This document shows, piece after piece, positions 61,396 through 64,000 of a stretch of DNA of 64,000 nucleotides. Every line of letters begins with the position of its first letter. Within the stretch, counting starts at the first letter, position 1. A program made the position numbers and the translations under genes. Source of the DNA: G963555815 sp965249615 [NCBI: bacterium] (GTDB taxonomy: Bacteria > UBA8248 > JACPRG01). The stretch covers positions 3,810 to 67,809 of the forward strand of contig CBDFMI010000003.1 in NCBI GenBank assembly GCA_965249615.1, written 5' to 3'. Under the pieces are notes generated by a model. The model had not been told where the DNA came from and ran no database searches. It was given only the letters and a program-made list of their open reading frames with translations.

Positions 61396-62085
61396 ATGAG
61401 AGTAGCGGCGGTCGTCCCGGCGGCGGGGGCAGGAGAGCGTTTGGGGGGATCAACCCCCAAGCAGTTTGCATCCCTGGGCCGGGTCCCGGTCCTGGTCCAC
61501 ACCCTCCGCGCCCTGGAGGCATCTTCCGTTGAGGCCATCTTCGTGGTGGTTCCCCCGGGGCAAGTCCGCTGGTGTCGCCAAAAGTTAATCAGGCCTCACG
61601 GGTTCTTGAAGGTGCGGGCCGTCCTGGCCGGTGGAGCGAGTCGCGGGGAATCGGTCCGTAGAGGGGTGGAGCGAGTCCCCCCGAAATTCGATTTTCTTCT
61701 TATCCATGATGGGGCTCGGCCTCTGGTGACCCCTTCTCTCATCGAGCAGGTCATCGCTGCCGCCAAGGAAGCAGGGGCGGCCCTTTCGGCGGTCCCCGAG
61801 GTGGACACGGTCAAGGCGGGTGCCCGAGGGGGGTGGGTCCATCGGACCCTCCGTCGCGATCGCCTCTGGCGCGCGCAAACCCCTCAGGCCTTCCGGGCAA
61901 GTCTTTTTCGAGAGGCCCTTCGCCGGGCCTCGAGAGAGGGCTATGACGGGACGGATGACTCTTCTCTGGCCGAGCGGGCGGGCTACCGGGTGCGAGTGGT
62001 GGAGGGAGATCCGAACAATATCAGGATCACGACGCCGATGGACCTTGCCCTGGCAGGTCTCCTGCTGAAGGGCAAGAAATCCTGA
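61396..62085 (+). CDS. ispD: 2-C-methyl-D-erythritol 4-phosphate cytidylyltransferase
   Basis: IspD is the third step of the non-mevalonate isoprenoid route. The 229-residue nucleotidyltransferase has VVPAAGAGERLGGSTPKQF (CTP site), LIHDGARPLVTPSLI, WRAQTPQAFR and DDSSLAERAGYRV. ATG 61396 is 59 bp after the PIN-TRAM gene. Its stop overlaps ispF as TGATG, so the two are coupled. Confidence 0.95.
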   Translation: MRVAAVVPAAGAGERLGGSTPKQFASLGRVPVLVHTLRALEASSVEAIFVVVPPGQVRWCRQKLIRPHGFLKVRAVLAGGASRGESVRRGVERVPPKFDFLLIHDGARPLVTPSLIEQVIAAAKEAGAALSAVPEVDTVKAGARGGWVHRTLRRDRLWRAQTPQAFRASLFREALRRASREGYDGTDDSSLAERAGYRVRVVEGDPNNIRITTPMDLALAGLLLKGKKS

Positions 62086-62573
62086 TGCGGGTGGGCATTG
62101 GATCTGATGTCCACGCCCTGGCTAAGGGCCGGAAGCTGATGCTCGGGGGGCTTGAAATCCCCTTCGAGCGGGGTTTGGCCGGGCATAGCGATGCCGATGT
62201 CCTCCTGCACGCCATCTGCGACGCGCTCCTTGGGGCAGGTGCCCTCGGGGATATCGGGCTTCGGTTCCCGGACAACGACGCCCGGTTCCGGGACATCTCC
62301 AGCGTAACGCTCCTGGAAGAAGTGGCGAAGCTTCTTCGGGAAGCAAACCTCCGGGTGGTGAACCTGGACGCCACCGTCGTGGCCCAGCGCCCGAGGCTTC
62401 GACCGTATGTGGAGTCCATGCGGGATGTCATCTCAAAGGCCCTCGGGGTCTCTTCTTCCCTGATCAGCGTCAAGGCCACGACGACAGAGGGCCTTGGCTT
62501 TGCGGGTCGAGAGGAAGGGATAGCGGCGTTCGCCATCTGCGCCCTCGCAGAGGGCGGCGAGGCCACTGCCTGA
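62085..62573 (+). CDS. ispF: 2-C-methyl-D-erythritol 2,4-cyclodiphosphate synthase
   Basis: IspF cyclises the IspE product in the same isoprenoid route. The 162-residue protein has the metal site VGIGSDVHALAKGRKL and GLAGHSDADVLLHAICDAL, then GDIGLRFPD and KATTTEGLGFAGREEG. ATG 62085 overlaps the ispD stop. ispE and the remaining steps are not in the window. Confidence 0.95.
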   Translation: MRVGIGSDVHALAKGRKLMLGGLEIPFERGLAGHSDADVLLHAICDALLGAGALGDIGLRFPDNDARFRDISSVTLLEEVAKLLREANLRVVNLDATVVAQRPRLRPYVESMRDVISKALGVSSSLISVKATTTEGLGFAGREEGIAAFAICALAEGGEATA

Positions 62574-62606
62574 GGATAGAGAGATCCCCAGCCAAGAAGA
62601 GGGCCG

Positions 62607-64000
62607 ATGGGCCTTGAAGTCTACAACACTTTGACCCACCAGAAAGAGCCCTTTGAGCCCTCCGAGCCTGGGCGGGTGCGGATGTACGTCTGCGGGGTCA
62701 CTGTCTATGACGAGGTCCACCTCGGCCATGCGCGAGGGACCGTCTTCTTCGAGGTCGTCCGAAGGTATCTGAAGTTGCTCGACTACCAAGTGACCTATGT
62801 TCGAAACTTCACCGACGTGGACGACAAGATCATCGAGCGGGCACATCAGGAGGGAGTGGAGGCCGAGGTCATCGCCAACCGCTATATTGATGGGTTCTCC
62901 CGAGATATGGAGCGTCTGGGCCTCCCTCCAGCGGATGTAGAGCCCCGGGCCACGCAACACATTGAGGAGATCCTGACCATCATCCAGGCCCTCGTCGAGA
63001 AGGGGTACGCCTATTCGTCTGAAGGCAACGTCTACTTTTCGGTGAGAAGTTTTCCAAACTACGGCGCCCTCTCCCGAGAGAACCTGGAGGACCTGCACGT
63101 GGGCGCCCGGGTGAAGGTAGACGAGCGAAAGCGGGACCCCCTGGATTTTGCCCTCTGGAAAAGTGCCAAGAGCGGGGAGCCCGCTTGGGAGAGCCCTTGG
63201 GGTATGGGCAGGCCTGGATGGCACATCGAGTGCTCGGCCATGTCCATGGGCCACCTGGGATCCTTCTTCGATATTCACGGGGGCGGGCAGGATCTCATCT
63301 TCCCTCACCATGAGAACGAGCGAGCTCAGTCCCAGGCTTATACGGGAAAGGCCGTCGTGAAGTATTGGATGCACAATGGGTTTGTTAAATTTCACAGGGA
63401 GAAGATGTCTAAATCCCGGGGGAACATTCTTCCCCTAAAAGTCCTCTTGGACCGGTTTCACGCCGAGACCGTGCGATTCTTCCTTCTCGGGGCCCACTAC
63501 CGAAGCCCCTTGGAATATTCCGAGGAGTTTCTGGCGGAAACCGAGAAGGCCCTTGACCGCCTCTATAACTGTCTCCTTCGACTGGAGGAGGGGTTGGCAC
63601 AGAGGGACGAGGGCCCCGAAAATCCCGAGCTCAAGGAGGCCCTCTTGGCTTTTGAGCCGGGGTTCCAGAAGGCTATGGACAATGACTTCAACACCGCGGG
63701 GGCCATTGGGGAATTCTTTGAACTGGCGAAGGAGATCAACACCCATATAGACCGGTGCCGGGAGGCGAAGCGGCCGATCAGCCGGACCCTCTTAGAAAAA
63801 TGCCGAGCGTCTTTGTTGGAGAGGGGAGCTGTCCTAGGACTCCTGCAGGCCTCCCCTGAGGACTGGTTCCGCGAGCATGAGGAAGAGGCCCACATGAGCC
63901 CCACCCAGATTGACGATCTCATCGCCGGGCGGCAGCGGGCGCGGGAGCAGAAAGACTGGGCCGAAGCGGACCGCATCCGGGATGAGCTGGCCGCCCTTCA
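62607..64000 (+). CDS. cysS: Cysteinyl-tRNA synthetase, 3' end off the window
   Basis: CysS charges tRNA-Cys. From ATG 62607 (AGAGGG upstream) the protein reads MGLEVYNTLTHQKEPFEPSE. It has zinc ligand Cys29, the HLGH motif at 38-41, the WHIECSAM and HHENERAQ zinc ligands and KMSKS at 266-270. 464 codons are visible to the window edge with no stop; the anticodon-binding domain is cut. It follows ispF by 33 bp. Confidence 0.95.
   Translation, partial: MGLEVYNTLTHQKEPFEPSEPGRVRMYVCGVTVYDEVHLGHARGTVFFEVVRRYLKLLDYQVTYVRNFTDVDDKIIERAHQEGVEAEVIANRYIDGFSRDMERLGLPPADVEPRATQHIEEILTIIQALVEKGYAYSSEGNVYFSVRSFPNYGALSRENLEDLHVGARVKVDERKRDPLDFALWKSAKSGEPAWESPWGMGRPGWHIECSAMSMGHLGSFFDIHGGGQDLIFPHHENERAQSQAYTGKAVVKYWMHNGFVKFHREKMSKSRGNILPLKVLLDRFHAETVRFFLLGAHYRSPLEYSEEFLAETEKALDRLYNCLLRLEEGLAQRDEGPENPELKEALLAFEPGFQKAMDNDFNTAGAIGEFFELAKEINTHIDRCREAKRPISRTLLEKCRASLLERGAVLGLLQASPEDWFREHEEEAHMSPTQIDDLIAGRQRAREQKDWAEADRIRDELAAL

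Noticed and set aside
1-64000. Genome-wide reassignment of TGA
   Set aside because: TGA is used as a normal stop in many coupled gene pairs here, such as glyA/nrdR, gcvPA/gcvPB and ispD/ispF.
1-64000. CRISPR arrays, insertion sequences, integrons or attachment sites
   Set aside because: No regularly spaced repeats, transposase or integrase frames, or tRNA-flanking direct repeats were seen on either strand.

Overview
The window is about 64 kb of tightly packed, GC-rich bacterial chromosome. It reads as core housekeeping sequence: I found no insertion sequence, prophage, integrase, CRISPR array or plasmid gene. A SurA-type periplasmic chaperone, an ADP-heptose-type glycosyltransferase, a RodZ-like protein and MurA point to a diderm (Gram-negative) organism. 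The futalosine menaquinone genes, paired DUF507 genes, a SpoVG protein and a DUF3465 protein suit a lineage such as Desulfobacterota, Nitrospirota or Methylomirabilota. That placement is inference; no 16S gene is present. Promoters found by eye follow the sigma-70 pattern (TTGACA-like, 16-17 bp, TATAAT-like).

Layout. 1-4.6 kb: rpsA end, sppA, an IHF/HU gene, a macro-domain gene and miaA. 4.6-7.6 kb: shikimate genes aroK-aroC-aroA. 7.7-13.7 kb: a small membrane protein, an O6-alkylguanine-DNA alkyltransferase whose catalytic codon is TGA, rpiB-glyA-nrdR, a sulfite-oxidase-fold molybdoenzyme, a YihY membrane protein and a glycosyltransferase. 14-20.5 kb: rodZ (frameshifted), aroE, mfd, a surA-like gene and an S4-domain gene. 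20.6-24.7 kb: a pyrB-pyrI zinc-domain fusion behind an attenuator-like leader, a ComEC-like hydrolase, DUF3465, a TauE/SafE transporter with two in-frame TGA codons, and spoVG. 24.9-28.6 kb: mqnD facing mqnE-mqnA-mqnC. 29-33.4 kb: gcvH-gcvPA-gcvPB and a lipoate-type acyltransferase. 33.4-34.5 kb: moaD-moaE and tRNA-Gly. 34.6-39.6 kb: PHP phosphoesterase, WYL regulator (frameshifted), two DUF507 genes, coaE and rho. 39.6-48.7 kb: rpmE-prfA-prmC-murA, then hisGDBHAF and hisIE. 49-55.4 kb: mutS2, dnaG, rpoD and a CAU tRNA. 55.4-64 kb: a zinc-ribbon protein, an RNase H, rnpB, DUF72 (frameshifted), a methyltransferase, moaC, a PIN-TRAM protein, ispD, ispF and the start of cysS.

How the genes connect. 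aroK, aroC, aroA and aroE make chorismate, which MqnA diverts into menaquinone through the futalosine route (MqnA, MqnE, MqnC, MqnD; MqnB is not here). GcvH must be lipoylated, and a LipM/LplA-type enzyme lies directly downstream of gcvPB. MoaC, MoaD and MoaE make molybdenum cofactor, which the Tat-exported oxidoreductase at 11.1 kb would use. prfA-prmC pair a release factor with its methylase.

Most notable signals. (1) The alkyltransferase reads P-TGA-HRV where the family has P-Cys-HRV. The frame continues with family-specific sequence to a natural stop, and a SECIS-like hairpin lies 34 nt after the TGA, so this may be a selenoprotein. (2) Two in-frame TGA codons sit in TM1 of the TauE homologue. 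(3) The pyrB leader contains a PyrR-site-like hairpin and an antiterminator/terminator pair. (4) Four genes (rodZ, WYL, DUF72, moaC) each look short of one base, so base-level sequence error or real decay must be separated before the TGA codons are interpreted.
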